From the NCBI GenBank assembly GCA_001916035.1, contig MNRQ01000007.1, positions 1-43,209 on the forward strand: a stretch of DNA of 43,209 nt. Reading direction: 5' to 3'. Under the pieces are notes generated by a model that saw nothing but the letters and a program-made list of their open reading frames with translations, was not told the DNA's origin and ran no database searches. The translations under genes were made by a program, and so were the position numbers. Source of the DNA: Clostridium sp. 27_14. GTDB taxonomy: Bacteria; Bacillota; Clostridia; TANB77; CAG-508. Shown one piece after another: positions 7,545-15,791 of this stretch (positions are counted from its first letter, which is position 1; the number at the start of each line of letters is the position of its first letter).

Positions 7545-7691
7545 AATGTTATAGTTTTAATACTTATTTTTTAAGGTTGCGTTTTTTAATTAGAATAATA
7601 CTATTAGCGTTTGGAGAAACATAAAACCGTTCATGAGCATAATATATAAAAAGAAGTGACAAATATTACAAATGAACTTTGGAGGTAAAAA

Positions 7692-8012
7692 ATGAACAGG
7701 TTTATGGATAAGTTAAAAAATAGATTAAAAAGATGTATGGATCCAAGTGATATAAATATGGAGCAAATGGAGACACTTATAAAGCAAGGCGCAATAGTAA
7801 TTGATGTACGTAGTCCACAGGAATTTGCAGAAGGGCATATTCCAGGAGCTATATGCATTCCAGAATATAATATACAAAGAGAAATAAGAAACAAAGTGCC
7901 AAATATAAATTCTTTAATAATTGTATATTGTGATAGTGGAGTAAGAAGTAAAAATGCACAAAAAAGATTACAAAAAATTGGATATAAACAAGTGTATAAT
8001 TTGTGTAAATAA
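7692..8012 (+). CDS. Rhodanese-like domain protein
   Basis: 106 residues: a basic N-terminal helix, then a single rhodanese fold with IDVRSPQEFAEGHIPGA (39-55) and the active-site loop CDSGVRS, whose Cys would carry a persulfide. Single-domain rhodaneses move sulfane sulfur or act in redox defence. The residues after the catalytic Cys follow the CxxGxRS pattern typical of small sulfurtransferases. GGAGG is 7 nt upstream of the ATG. It has no close operon partner. Confidence 0.88.
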   Translation: MNRFMDKLKNRLKRCMDPSDINMEQMETLIKQGAIVIDVRSPQEFAEGHIPGAICIPEYNIQREIRNKVPNINSLIIVYCDSGVRSKNAQKRLQKIGYKQVYNLCK

Positions 8013-8119
8013 CATTTTTACAGATAGAATTATTGCAAAACAAACTGTTTTCAAATATTCGTATATAATTATTTATATATACAAAAAATAAAAATTTTAT
8101 AGAAAAAAATAAATATTTA

Positions 8120-8128
8120 TGCTATAAT
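8120..8128 (+). promoter_or_regulatory. Extended -10 promoter of folA
   Basis: TGC then TATAAT (8123-8128), without a clear -35. The box covers an in-frame ATG at 8127, which therefore cannot be in the transcript. This moves the folA start to 8166. Confidence 0.65.
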
Positions 8129-8165
8129 GCAGATGAATAAAATAATAATAAAAGGAGCAAAAGAA

Positions 8166-8651
8166 ATGTTAAGTTTAATAGTAGCAAAAGCAAAAAATAA
8201 TACAATAGGAAAGGATAATCATTTATTATGGCACATACCAGATGATTTAAGAAGATTCAAAGAAAGAACAACAGGACATACAATAATAATGGGAAGAAAA
8301 ACATTTGAATCATTAGGTGGAATTTTACCAGATAGAATGCACATAATATTAAGTAGAAATCCAGATTTTATAATAGATTCAGAAAGTGTAAAAGTAGTAC
8401 ATTCATTACTAGAATTACAACAATATATGGATGATGAAGAAGAGCATTTTGTTATAGGTGGTGCAATTATATATAATTTGCTTATGCCATATTGCAAAAA
8501 AATGTATGTTACACAACTAGACAAAGATTTTGAAGGTGATACTATTTTTCCAAAAATAAATGAGGATATTTGGAAAGAAGTTTCAAGAGAAAAAGGACCA
8601 GATGATGTTAAAGAATTTAACTATGAATATATAACTTATGTGAGAAAATAA
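8166..8651 (+). CDS. folA: Dihydrofolate reductase
   Basis: 161 residues from MLSLIVAKAKN. DHFR landmarks: NTIGKDNHLLWHIPDDLRRF (Met20-type loop and the acidic residue in PDD), IIMGRKTFES (NADPH binding), ILSRN, and VIGGAIIYN. It reduces dihydrofolate to tetrahydrofolate for thymidylate and purine synthesis. The start was chosen because AAAAGGAGC lies 8 nt before ATG 8166 and the promoter -10 overlaps the upstream ATG. No thyA is next to it in the window, though the dCMP deaminase 1.2 kb downstream belongs to the same dTMP pathway. Confidence 0.95.
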   Translation: MLSLIVAKAKNNTIGKDNHLLWHIPDDLRRFKERTTGHTIIMGRKTFESLGGILPDRMHIILSRNPDFIIDSESVKVVHSLLELQQYMDDEEEHFVIGGAIIYNLLMPYCKKMYVTQLDKDFEGDTIFPKINEDIWKEVSREKGPDDVKEFNYEYITYVRK

Positions 8652-8694
8652 TAAATTTGTATTATGATAGTAATGCGATTAAAAATAAATAAAA

Positions 8695-8767
8695 AAATAG
8701 CTTTAGGTTAAACTAATAAAAACATTAAAAGAAAGGAAAAAAGATATGTTTAAACCTAAAGCTATTT
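8695..8767 (+). promoter_or_regulatory. Long inverted repeat spanning the splB start region
   Basis: The left arm 8695-8713 and right arm 8748-8767 pair over 19 bp with a single bulged A. The 34-nt loop (8714-8747) contains the GAAAGG ribosome site and the first two bases of the splB ATG; the right arm runs from the last base of the ATG through the first six codons. In RNA this is a very stable hairpin with the Shine-Dalgarno site in the loop and the first codons in the stem. No T-run follows, so it is not a standard terminator. Confidence 0.75.
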
Positions 8768-9744
8768 ATTATGAAAAAGAAATAGAAAACTATGAATTAG
8801 GAAAACAATTATTAGAAAAATATAAAGAAATACCAAAGATAGAAATAGAAAATCATAATAATATAGAAGAAATGAGAAAAAAACAAAACAAAGAATTTGT
8901 AAATATGAAAAGAAACTTAATAATAGGAGTAAGAAAAACACATAAATTTGTAGAAAATCATAAAACATCAGACTATTTAGTTCCATACACATCATCAGGA
9001 TGTACAGCAGCATGTATGTATTGTTATTTAGTATGTAACTATAACAAATGTGCATATTTAAGATTATTTGTAAATAGAGAACAAATGCTAGATAAAATAA
9101 TAAAAGTAGCAAATAAAGCAGAAAAAGAATTAACATTTGAAATAGGGAGTAATAGTGACTTAATATTAGAAAATACAATAACAGGAAACTTACCATGGAC
9201 AATAGAAAATTTTAAAAATTCACCAAAAGGCTATTTAACCTTTCCAACGAAATTTGATATGGTAGATGATATTTTAAATATTGACCATCAAGGTAAAGTA
9301 ACAGTAAGAATGAGTGTAAACCCAGAAGAAATTATAAATAAAGTTGAATTTGGAACATCAAGATTAAAAGGAAGGATAGAAGCAATAAATAAATTAAAAG
9401 AAGCGGGATATAAAGTTGGAATTTTAATAGCACCAGTAATTATGGTGGAAAATTGGAAAGAATTATATTCTGAATTAATAAAACAATTATCAGAAAATCT
9501 TACAGAAAAAGTAAAAAAAGATGCTTTTTTTGAAATTATTTTTATGACATATAGTTTTGTTCATACAAAAATCAATGAAGAAGCATTTCCTAATGCAATA
9601 AATTTGTATAATAAAGATTTAATGACTGGTAGGGGGAAGGGAAAGTATATGTATAAAATAGGTCTTAGAAAAGATGGAGAGATATTTTTTAGAGAACAAA
9701 TGAAAAAATATTTTCCAAATAATGAAATTATGTATATAGTTTAA
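8746..9744 (+). CDS. splB: Spore photoproduct lyase
   Basis: 332 residues. The radical-SAM cluster motif is C86-x3-C90-x2-C93 (SSGCTAACMYCYL), followed by YLRLFVN. The C-terminal half has the conserved RMSVNPEEIINKVEFGTS and GYKVGILIAPVI, then the REQMKKYFP tail. The enzyme repairs the 5-thyminyl-5,6-dihydrothymine lesion of spore DNA during germination using SAM and a 4Fe-4S cluster, so it marks the organism as a spore former. The length is close to B. subtilis SplB. The ribosome site is GAAAGG. In bacilli the gene is made in the forespore under sigma-G; no sigma-A promoter is visible here. The start region lies in a long inverted repeat. Confidence 0.93.
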   Translation: MFKPKAIYYEKEIENYELGKQLLEKYKEIPKIEIENHNNIEEMRKKQNKEFVNMKRNLIIGVRKTHKFVENHKTSDYLVPYTSSGCTAACMYCYLVCNYNKCAYLRLFVNREQMLDKIIKVANKAEKELTFEIGSNSDLILENTITGNLPWTIENFKNSPKGYLTFPTKFDMVDDILNIDHQGKVTVRMSVNPEEIINKVEFGTSRLKGRIEAINKLKEAGYKVGILIAPVIMVENWKELYSELIKQLSENLTEKVKKDAFFEIIFMTYSFVHTKINEEAFPNAINLYNKDLMTGRGKGKYMYKIGLRKDGEIFFREQMKKYFPNNEIMYIV

Positions 9745-9772
9745 AAGCGAAAATTTGTTTTTACAAAATATG

Positions 9773-9801
9773 TTGATTTTTAATAATATATATGATATAC
9801 T
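9773..9801 (+). promoter_or_regulatory. Sigma-A promoter of the dCMP deaminase gene
   Basis: TTGATT, 17 bp and TATACT with TGA before the -10. The leader is about 40 nt. Confidence 0.75.
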
Positions 9802-9848
9802 GTCTATCATGAAAATGAGAATATATAAGAATAAAAGGAGCAATAAAA

Positions 9849-10349
9849 ATGAATAAAAAAAGAGCAGATTATATAAGTTGGGACGAGTATTTTATGTCAA
9901 TAGCAAAATTATCATCAAAAAGAAGTAAAGATCCATCAACACAAGTAGGAGCATGTATAGTAAGTAATGATAACAGAATATTATCAATAGGATATAATGG
10001 AGCACCAAATGGATTTGATGACGACAAATTTCCATGGGCAAGAGAAGGAGAAAATTTAGAAACAAAATATCCATATGTATGTCATGCAGAAATGAATGCG
10101 ATATTAAATTACAGAGGAAGCAAAAAAGATTTAGAAAATGCAAAAATATATGTAGACCTATTTCCATGTAATGAATGTGCAAAAATAATAATTCAATCAG
10201 GAATAAAACATATAATATATTTATCAGATAAATATGCAAACTCAGAAAACAATATAGCATCAAGAAGACTATTTGACGAATGTGGAGTAAAATATGAAAA
10301 AATAAAATTAGGAGAAAGCAAAGAAATAATAATAGATTTAGAAGTATAA
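9849..10349 (+). CDS. comEB: Deoxycytidylate (dCMP) deaminase
   Basis: 166 residues with the zinc motif HAE (79-81) and PCNEC (106-110), and the substrate region GYNGAPNGFDD typical of dCMP deaminases. The reaction is dCMP to dUMP, feeding thymidylate synthesis. The B. subtilis homologue is named comEB from its place in the comE operon, but no competence genes are next to it here. AAAGGAGC precedes the ATG. It ends 41 nt before mutS2 and probably shares its transcript. Confidence 0.92.
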   Translation: MNKKRADYISWDEYFMSIAKLSSKRSKDPSTQVGACIVSNDNRILSIGYNGAPNGFDDDKFPWAREGENLETKYPYVCHAEMNAILNYRGSKKDLENAKIYVDLFPCNECAKIIIQSGIKHIIYLSDKYANSENNIASRRLFDECGVKYEKIKLGESKEIIIDLEV

Positions 10350-10390
10350 AAATATTTTAAAATTATGTCTTAAGGAGGATGCAAAGTAAA

Positions 10391-12760
10391 ATGGAATATT
10401 TAGAAAAATTAGAATATAATAAAATATTAGAAAAATTAGCTTCATATTGCCATTTAGAGGCATCAAAAAAAGAGGCATTAGAGCTAAAACCATATATAGA
10501 AATACATGAAATAAGAAAAAGATTAGAAGAAACAACAGAAGCTGTAAATTTAATCTATAGAAGTAGTACACCACCAGCAATAGAATTTGAAGAAAATGAA
10601 GAAGAAATAAAAATAATAAAAACAGAAGGAATACTATCATTAAAATCAATAATAAATTTAACAAAAATATTAAAAATAAGTGAAATACTAAAAAAATATA
10701 TAAATCAAGACTTTTTGAACTTAGAAGAATATCAAAATTTAGCACCAATTTTTAACAAATTATATACAAATAAAGGAATTATAGAAAAAGTTGAAAATAG
10801 TGTAATAGATGAATATACATTAGATGACAAAGCTTCAAAACAATTACAAAATATACGAAAAAAACTAAAAAATATAGAACAAGAAATAAGACAAAAATTA
10901 AATAGTATGATACATTCATCAAATTATTCTAAATTTATTCAAGAAAATGTAATAACAATAAGAAATGAAAGATATGTAATACCAGTAAAAGAAGAATATC
11001 GTTCACAAGTAAAAGGATTTATACATGATGTATCAAGTTCAGGTTCAACAGTATTTATAGAACCAATTGCAATATTTGAAATGAATAATCAAATAAGTAA
11101 TTTAAAAATAGAAGAAAGCATAGAAATAGAAAAAATAATAGCAGAACTTTCAGGTTTGTTTTATCCATATACATTAGAAATAGAAGAAGATATAGCTAAC
11201 TTAAAAAAATTAGACTTTATATTTGCAAAAGCGAGATATTCAAAAGAGATAAAAGGAAATGAACCAAAAATAAATGAAAATAAACAAATAATATTAGAAC
11301 AAGCAAGACATCCTTTAATAGATTATGAAAAAGCAGTACCAATATCATTAACTTTAGGAAAAGAATATCAGATGTTATTAATAACAGGACCAAATACAGG
11401 AGGAAAAACAGTAACATTAAAAACAGTGGGATTGCTTACATGTATGGCATGTAGTGGTTTACATATACCAGCAAAAGAAACTTCAAGTATAGGAGTATTT
11501 AAAAAGATTTTTGCCGATATAGGAGATGATCAAAGTATAACAGCTTCACTTAGTACATTTTCTGCACATCTGAAAAACATTGTAAATATAGTAGAAAACT
11601 CAGATAATAATACACTTGTATTAGTTGATGAATTAGGATCTGGAACAGATCCAGTAGAAGGACAAGCATTAGCAATAAGTATATTAGAATATTTAAAAGA
11701 AAAAGGAGTATTAGCAATTGCAACAACACACTATCAAGAGTTAAAAAAATATGCAATGGTAACAAAAGGCTTCCAAAATGCATCAGTAGAATTTGATGTA
11801 GAAACTCTAACACCTACATATCACTTATTAGTAGGAATACCAGGAAAAAGTAATGCTTTTGAAATAAGTAAAAAACTAGGATTAAGAGAAGAAATAATAG
11901 AAAAATCAAAAAAAAGACTATATCAAGATGAAATAGATTTTGAAGAACTAATGAAACAACTATATGAAGATAAAAGAAAAATTGAAGTAGAAAAACAAGA
12001 AATAGAAACAAATTTAAAAGAAGTTAAAAATTTAAAAGAAAAATTAAAACAAAATTTTATAGAATCATTAGAAACAGAACAAGAAAAAATACAAAAAGCA
12101 AAAATAGAAGCTCGCAATATTATTTTAGAGGCAAAAGAAGAAGCAAATGAAATAATAAGAAAAATGAAAACAATAGAAAAAGAAGCAAATATAGATGCAA
12201 ATAAAAAGCTAAACAATTTACGCAATAAATTAAACAAAGACATAAAAGAACAAAATCAAGAGTTAAACACAAAAACGCAAAATATTGATACAAAAAAAGA
12301 ACAAGTAAAACCAGGAATAACAGTATATGTAGAAAATTTAGGACAACAAGGAACAGTAATATCAAATGTGTCTAAAGATGAACAAGTATTAGTTCAAATT
12401 GGAAGTTTAAAAATGAAAGTACAAATTCAAAATTTAAGAATTATAAAAGACATAGAACCAAAAAAGCAAAATAATATTTCACAAAATTACACAAAAATAA
12501 ATAAAACCAGAAATGCAAAAACAGAAATAAACGTAATAGGCATGAATGTAGAAGAAGCCAGATTTGTAGTTGAAAAGTTTTTAGATGATAGCATATTAGC
12601 ACATCTTCAAACAGTTAGAATTGTACATGGAAAAGGAACAGGAAAATTAAGAGCAGGAATACACCAAATGCTAAAAAAAGACCCAGCTGTAAAATCATAT
12701 AGAATGGGAACTTTTGGAGAAGGAGAAATGGGTGTTACAGTAGTAGAACTTAAGAAATAA
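10391..12760 (+). CDS. mutS2: MutS2 family ATPase/endonuclease
   Basis: 789 residues from MEYLEKLEYNK. ATG 10379 directly abuts the AAGGAGG site and cannot be used, so ATG 10391 was chosen. Domains: MutS-type lever/clamp (about 1-310), ABC ATPase with P-loop GPNTGGKT (333-340) and Walker B LVDELGSGTDP (about 411), a long coiled coil (about 500-640), and a C-terminal Smr domain (about 710-789) with VHGKGTGKLRAGI. It lacks the mismatch-binding domain of MutS1. In B. subtilis the protein (also RqcU) splits collided ribosomes; elsewhere it suppresses recombination. The Smr segment has NVIGM where many have DLRG. It follows comEB, and lepA is 73 nt downstream. Confidence 0.95.
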   Translation: MEYLEKLEYNKILEKLASYCHLEASKKEALELKPYIEIHEIRKRLEETTEAVNLIYRSSTPPAIEFEENEEEIKIIKTEGILSLKSIINLTKILKISEILKKYINQDFLNLEEYQNLAPIFNKLYTNKGIIEKVENSVIDEYTLDDKASKQLQNIRKKLKNIEQEIRQKLNSMIHSSNYSKFIQENVITIRNERYVIPVKEEYRSQVKGFIHDVSSSGSTVFIEPIAIFEMNNQISNLKIEESIEIEKIIAELSGLFYPYTLEIEEDIANLKKLDFIFAKARYSKEIKGNEPKINENKQIILEQARHPLIDYEKAVPISLTLGKEYQMLLITGPNTGGKTVTLKTVGLLTCMACSGLHIPAKETSSIGVFKKIFADIGDDQSITASLSTFSAHLKNIVNIVENSDNNTLVLVDELGSGTDPVEGQALAISILEYLKEKGVLAIATTHYQELKKYAMVTKGFQNASVEFDVETLTPTYHLLVGIPGKSNAFEISKKLGLREEIIEKSKKRLYQDEIDFEELMKQLYEDKRKIEVEKQEIETNLKEVKNLKEKLKQNFIESLETEQEKIQKAKIEARNIILEAKEEANEIIRKMKTIEKEANIDANKKLNNLRNKLNKDIKEQNQELNTKTQNIDTKKEQVKPGITVYVENLGQQGTVISNVSKDEQVLVQIGSLKMKVQIQNLRIIKDIEPKKQNNISQNYTKINKTRNAKTEINVIGMNVEEARFVVEKFLDDSILAHLQTVRIVHGKGTGKLRAGIHQMLKKDPAVKSYRMGTFGEGEMGVTVVELKK

Positions 12761-12833
12761 TATAAAAAGTTATAAGAAAAAAACATACTATTATCCAATA
12801 ATTTATAAAACATTGAAAGGAATGAAAAGTTAA

Positions 12834-14645
12834 ATGCAAAATGACTACCAAAAATATATAAGAAACTTTAGCATAATAGCACATATTCATGGAAAATCAA
12901 CATTGGCAGATAGATTAATAGAACTTACAGGTGTTCTATCAAAAAGAGAAATGGAAAGCCAAGTTTTAGATAATATGGAAATAGAAAAAGAAAGAGGAAT
13001 AACAATAAAATCACAAGCGGTAAGAATGAAGCATAAAGCAAAAGATGGAAACGAATATACATTTAATTTAATAGATACACCAGGACATGTAGATTTTAAT
13101 TATGAAGTTTCAAGAAGTTTAGCCGCATGTGATGGAGCAGTTTTGGTAGTTGATAGTAGTCAAGGAGTAGAAGCGCAGACATTAGCAAATGTATATTTAG
13201 CAATAGACAATAATTTAGAAGTACTACCTGTAATAAATAAAATAGATTTACCAAATGCAAGACCAGATGAAGTAAAAAAAGAAATAGAAGATATCATAGG
13301 CATTCCAGCAATGGATGCACCTTGTATTTCTGCAAAATCGGGATTGAATGTAGAAGAAGTATTAGAAAAAATAGTAACAGATTTACCAGCTCCAGATGGT
13401 GATGTGAACTCAAAAACAAAGTGCTTAATATTTGACTCTTATTATGATAATTATAAAGGTGCAGTTGCTTATGTTAGAGTAATAGATGGAAATGTAAAAG
13501 TTGGAGATGAAATTCTGCTAATGGCAACAAATAAAACTTATACTGTAGCTGAAGTAGGATATTTTGTTCCAGGGTCATACATGCCAACAAACATCTTAAA
13601 AGCAGGAGAAGTAGGTTATATAGCAGCAAGTATAAAAAATTTATCAGATATACATGTAGGTGATACAGTAACTTTAAGAAATGAACCAGCAGAAAAAGCA
13701 TTAGCAGGATATAAAAAAGTAACACCAATGGTATATTGTGGATTATATCCAGTAGATGGAAGTGACTATGAAAACCTAAAAATTGCATTAGAAAAATTAC
13801 AATTAAATGATGCAGCATTAGTATATGAACCAGAAACATCAGCAGCACTAGGTTTTGGATTTAGATGTGGATTTTTGGGACTATTACATTTAGAAATAAT
13901 AGAAGAAAGATTAGATAGGGAATTTGATTTAGGTCTTATAACAACAGCACCTTCTGTTATATATAAAGTACATAAAACAACAGGTGAAATTTTAGAAATA
14001 TATAATCCAACAGAATTACCTACTCCTCAAGAAATTTCATATATAGAAGAACCTTTTGTGACAGCAAATATCTTTTTACCAAAAGAATATGTTGGAAATG
14101 TAATGGACATTTGTCAAAAAAGAAGAGGAATTTATATTGATATGCAGTTTTTAGATGAAAATAGGGTTACTCTTATTTACGAGATGCCACTTAATGAAAT
14201 TATTTATGATTTCTTTGATAATTTAAAATCTAAGACTAAAGGGTATGCATCTTTTGATTATGAGTTTAAGGAGTATAGAAAATCTGATTTAGTTAAATTG
14301 GATATTTATATAAATAATGAGCAAGTTGATGCTCTTAGCTTTATTTTACATAAGGATAGAAGCTATGAGAGAGGCAAAAAAATGGTTGAAAAGTTGAAAA
14401 CGGAAATTCCTAGAAAATTGTTTAAAATTCCTATTCAGGCAGCTGTTGGTGGTAAGATTATTGCTAGAGAGACTATTTCTGCTATGAGGAAAGATGTTCT
14501 TGCTAAGTGCTATGGTGGGGATGTTACTAGAAAGAAGAAATTGCTTGAGAAGCAGAAACGTGGTAAGAAGAAGATGCGTGAGATTGGCAATGTGGAGGTT
14601 CCTCAAGAGGCGTTTTTGTCTGTTCTTAAGTTAGATGATGAATAG
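12834..14645 (+). CDS. lepA: Elongation factor 4 (LepA) with a shortened P-loop
   Basis: 603 residues, full length, colinear with LepA: G domain, then EF-G-like domains and the LepA C-terminal domain (GGDVTRKKKLLEKQKRGKK). LepA is a translational GTPase acting on initiation or back-translocated ribosomes. The G1 motif reads AHIHGKS (16-22), where translational GTPases have AHIDHGKS/T: the Asp codon between ATT and CAT is missing, an in-frame loss of three bases (near 12888). G2 (RGIT), G3 (DTPGH) and G4 (NKID) are intact. With one residue fewer between Ala and Gly-Lys-Ser, the loop should bind GTP poorly. GAAAGG is 13 nt before the ATG. Codon choice changes towards T-ending codons in the last 500 bp. 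Confidence 0.9.
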   Translation: MQNDYQKYIRNFSIIAHIHGKSTLADRLIELTGVLSKREMESQVLDNMEIEKERGITIKSQAVRMKHKAKDGNEYTFNLIDTPGHVDFNYEVSRSLAACDGAVLVVDSSQGVEAQTLANVYLAIDNNLEVLPVINKIDLPNARPDEVKKEIEDIIGIPAMDAPCISAKSGLNVEEVLEKIVTDLPAPDGDVNSKTKCLIFDSYYDNYKGAVAYVRVIDGNVKVGDEILLMATNKTYTVAEVGYFVPGSYMPTNILKAGEVGYIAASIKNLSDIHVGDTVTLRNEPAEKALAGYKKVTPMVYCGLYPVDGSDYENLKIALEKLQLNDAALVYEPETSAALGFGFRCGFLGLLHLEIIEERLDREFDLGLITTAPSVIYKVHKTTGEILEIYNPTELPTPQEISYIEEPFVTANIFLPKEYVGNVMDICQKRRGIYIDMQFLDENRVTLIYEMPLNEIIYDFFDNLKSKTKGYASFDYEFKEYRKSDLVKLDIYINNEQVDALSFILHKDRSYERGKKMVEKLKTEIPRKLFKIPIQAAVGGKIIARETISAMRKDVLAKCYGGDVTRKKKLLEKQKRGKKKMREIGNVEVPQEAFLSVLKLDDE

Positions 14646-14655
14646 TAGATTGAAA

Positions 14656-14848
14656 AATAATTACAATTTTGGCTGCGTTAACTTTCATTTAAAACGCGGT
14701 TACATACATGGAGTATGCGCCCTTGCCTTTTAAATAAAAGTTGCCTTGCCAAAATTTAATTCTTTTTCAATCAAAAAAGAAAAAAGGAATAATTACAATT
14801 TTAGCTGTGTTAACTTTAACTTAAAAAGAGGTTACATACACAGAGTAT
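14656..14848 (+). repeat. Imperfect 61-bp direct repeat upstream of rlmB
   Basis: Copy 1 is 14656-14716 and copy 2 is 14788-14848; 53 of 61 bases match. Copy 1 has a GCGTT/AACGC stem that copy 2 has lost. The 71-bp spacer carries two TTGCCTT words and an AT-only stem. Within each copy TTAACT and TACATA are spaced by 17, a poor promoter match. Nothing else is seen in the gap 14646-14873. Confidence 0.8.
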
Positions 14849-14873
14849 TAATAAAAAAGTGAAAGGGTTAATT

Positions 14874-15653
14874 ATGAAAGAGAATTTTAATAAAAAATAT
14901 GATAAAAAAGAAGAAAAAATATATGATGACCAAATAGAAGGTAGAAATTCAGTTATAGAGTTATTAGAAAGTAAAAAAGATATAAATAAAATATTTGTAA
15001 CAAAAGGAGAAAGGCATGGTTCAATAAATAAGATATTGGCAATGGCAAAAGAGAGAAATGTAATAATAGTTGAAAAAGATAAAAAGCAAATGGCACAAAT
15101 GGCACAAACGCCAAACCATCAAGGTGTAATAGCAATAGTACCTCCATTTGAATATTGCGAAATAGAAGATATATTAGAAAATGCAAAAATAAAAAATGAA
15201 GATCCTTTTGTATTAATACTAGATGGAATAGAAGATCCTCATAATTTAGGTTCAATAATAAGAACAGCAGAAACAGCAGGAGTTCATGGAATAATAATTC
15301 CAAAAAGAAGAGCAGCAAGTGTAAATAGCACAGTAAGCAAAGTATCAGCAGGTGCTGTTGAACATATTAAAATAGCCAGAGTTACAAATATTTCAGATAG
15401 TATACAAAAATTAAAAGACAATGGATTATGGATTTGTGGAACAGATATTGATGCTAAAAACTATTATTATGATCAAGATTTAAAAGGACCATTAGGAATA
15501 GTTATTGGAAATGAAGGACAAGGAATGAGTGAAAAAGTAAAGAAAAATTGTGATTTCTTAGTTAAAATACCAATGAAAGGCAAAGTTACATCATTAAATG
15601 CTTCTGTATCTACAGGTATTGTAGTATATGAAGCAGTAAAACAAAGAATATAG
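14874..15653 (+). CDS. rlmB: 23S rRNA (guanosine-2'-O-)-methyltransferase RlmB / TrmH family
   Basis: 259 residues from MKENFNKKYDK, chosen because GAAAGGG lies 6 nt before ATG 14874; GTG 14859 has no site. An N-terminal substrate-binding domain (IEGRNSVIELLES) precedes the SPOUT fold with the knot motifs LDGIEDPHNLGSIIRTAE, IVIGNEGQGMS and IPMKGKVTSLNASVSTGI. It uses SAM to methylate the 2'-OH of a guanosine in 23S rRNA (G2251 in E. coli). Its lysine-rich N-terminal tail is typical of Firmicutes homologues. It follows a repeat-containing leader. Confidence 0.92.
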   Translation: MKENFNKKYDKKEEKIYDDQIEGRNSVIELLESKKDINKIFVTKGERHGSINKILAMAKERNVIIVEKDKKQMAQMAQTPNHQGVIAIVPPFEYCEIEDILENAKIKNEDPFVLILDGIEDPHNLGSIIRTAETAGVHGIIIPKRRAASVNSTVSKVSAGAVEHIKIARVTNISDSIQKLKDNGLWICGTDIDAKNYYYDQDLKGPLGIVIGNEGQGMSEKVKKNCDFLVKIPMKGKVTSLNASVSTGIVVYEAVKQRI

Positions 15654-15730
15654 TATAAACAGATTAAAGTTTATTAGAATAAAGGAACATTTTATTCCAA
15701 ATCAAAACACTAATAATTTTTAAAATTCTA

Positions 15731-15759
15731 TTGAATTAAATAAAAAAAGAAGTTATAAT
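15731..15759 (+). promoter_or_regulatory. Sigma-A promoter of the frameshifted membrane-protein gene
   Basis: TTGAAT, 17 bp and TATAAT, ending 32 nt before the ATG at 15792. A near-consensus promoter argues that the interrupted gene is, or recently was, expressed. Confidence 0.75.
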
Positions 15760-15791
15760 ATGAATGTACAAAAGTGAAGGGGAGGAAAGGT

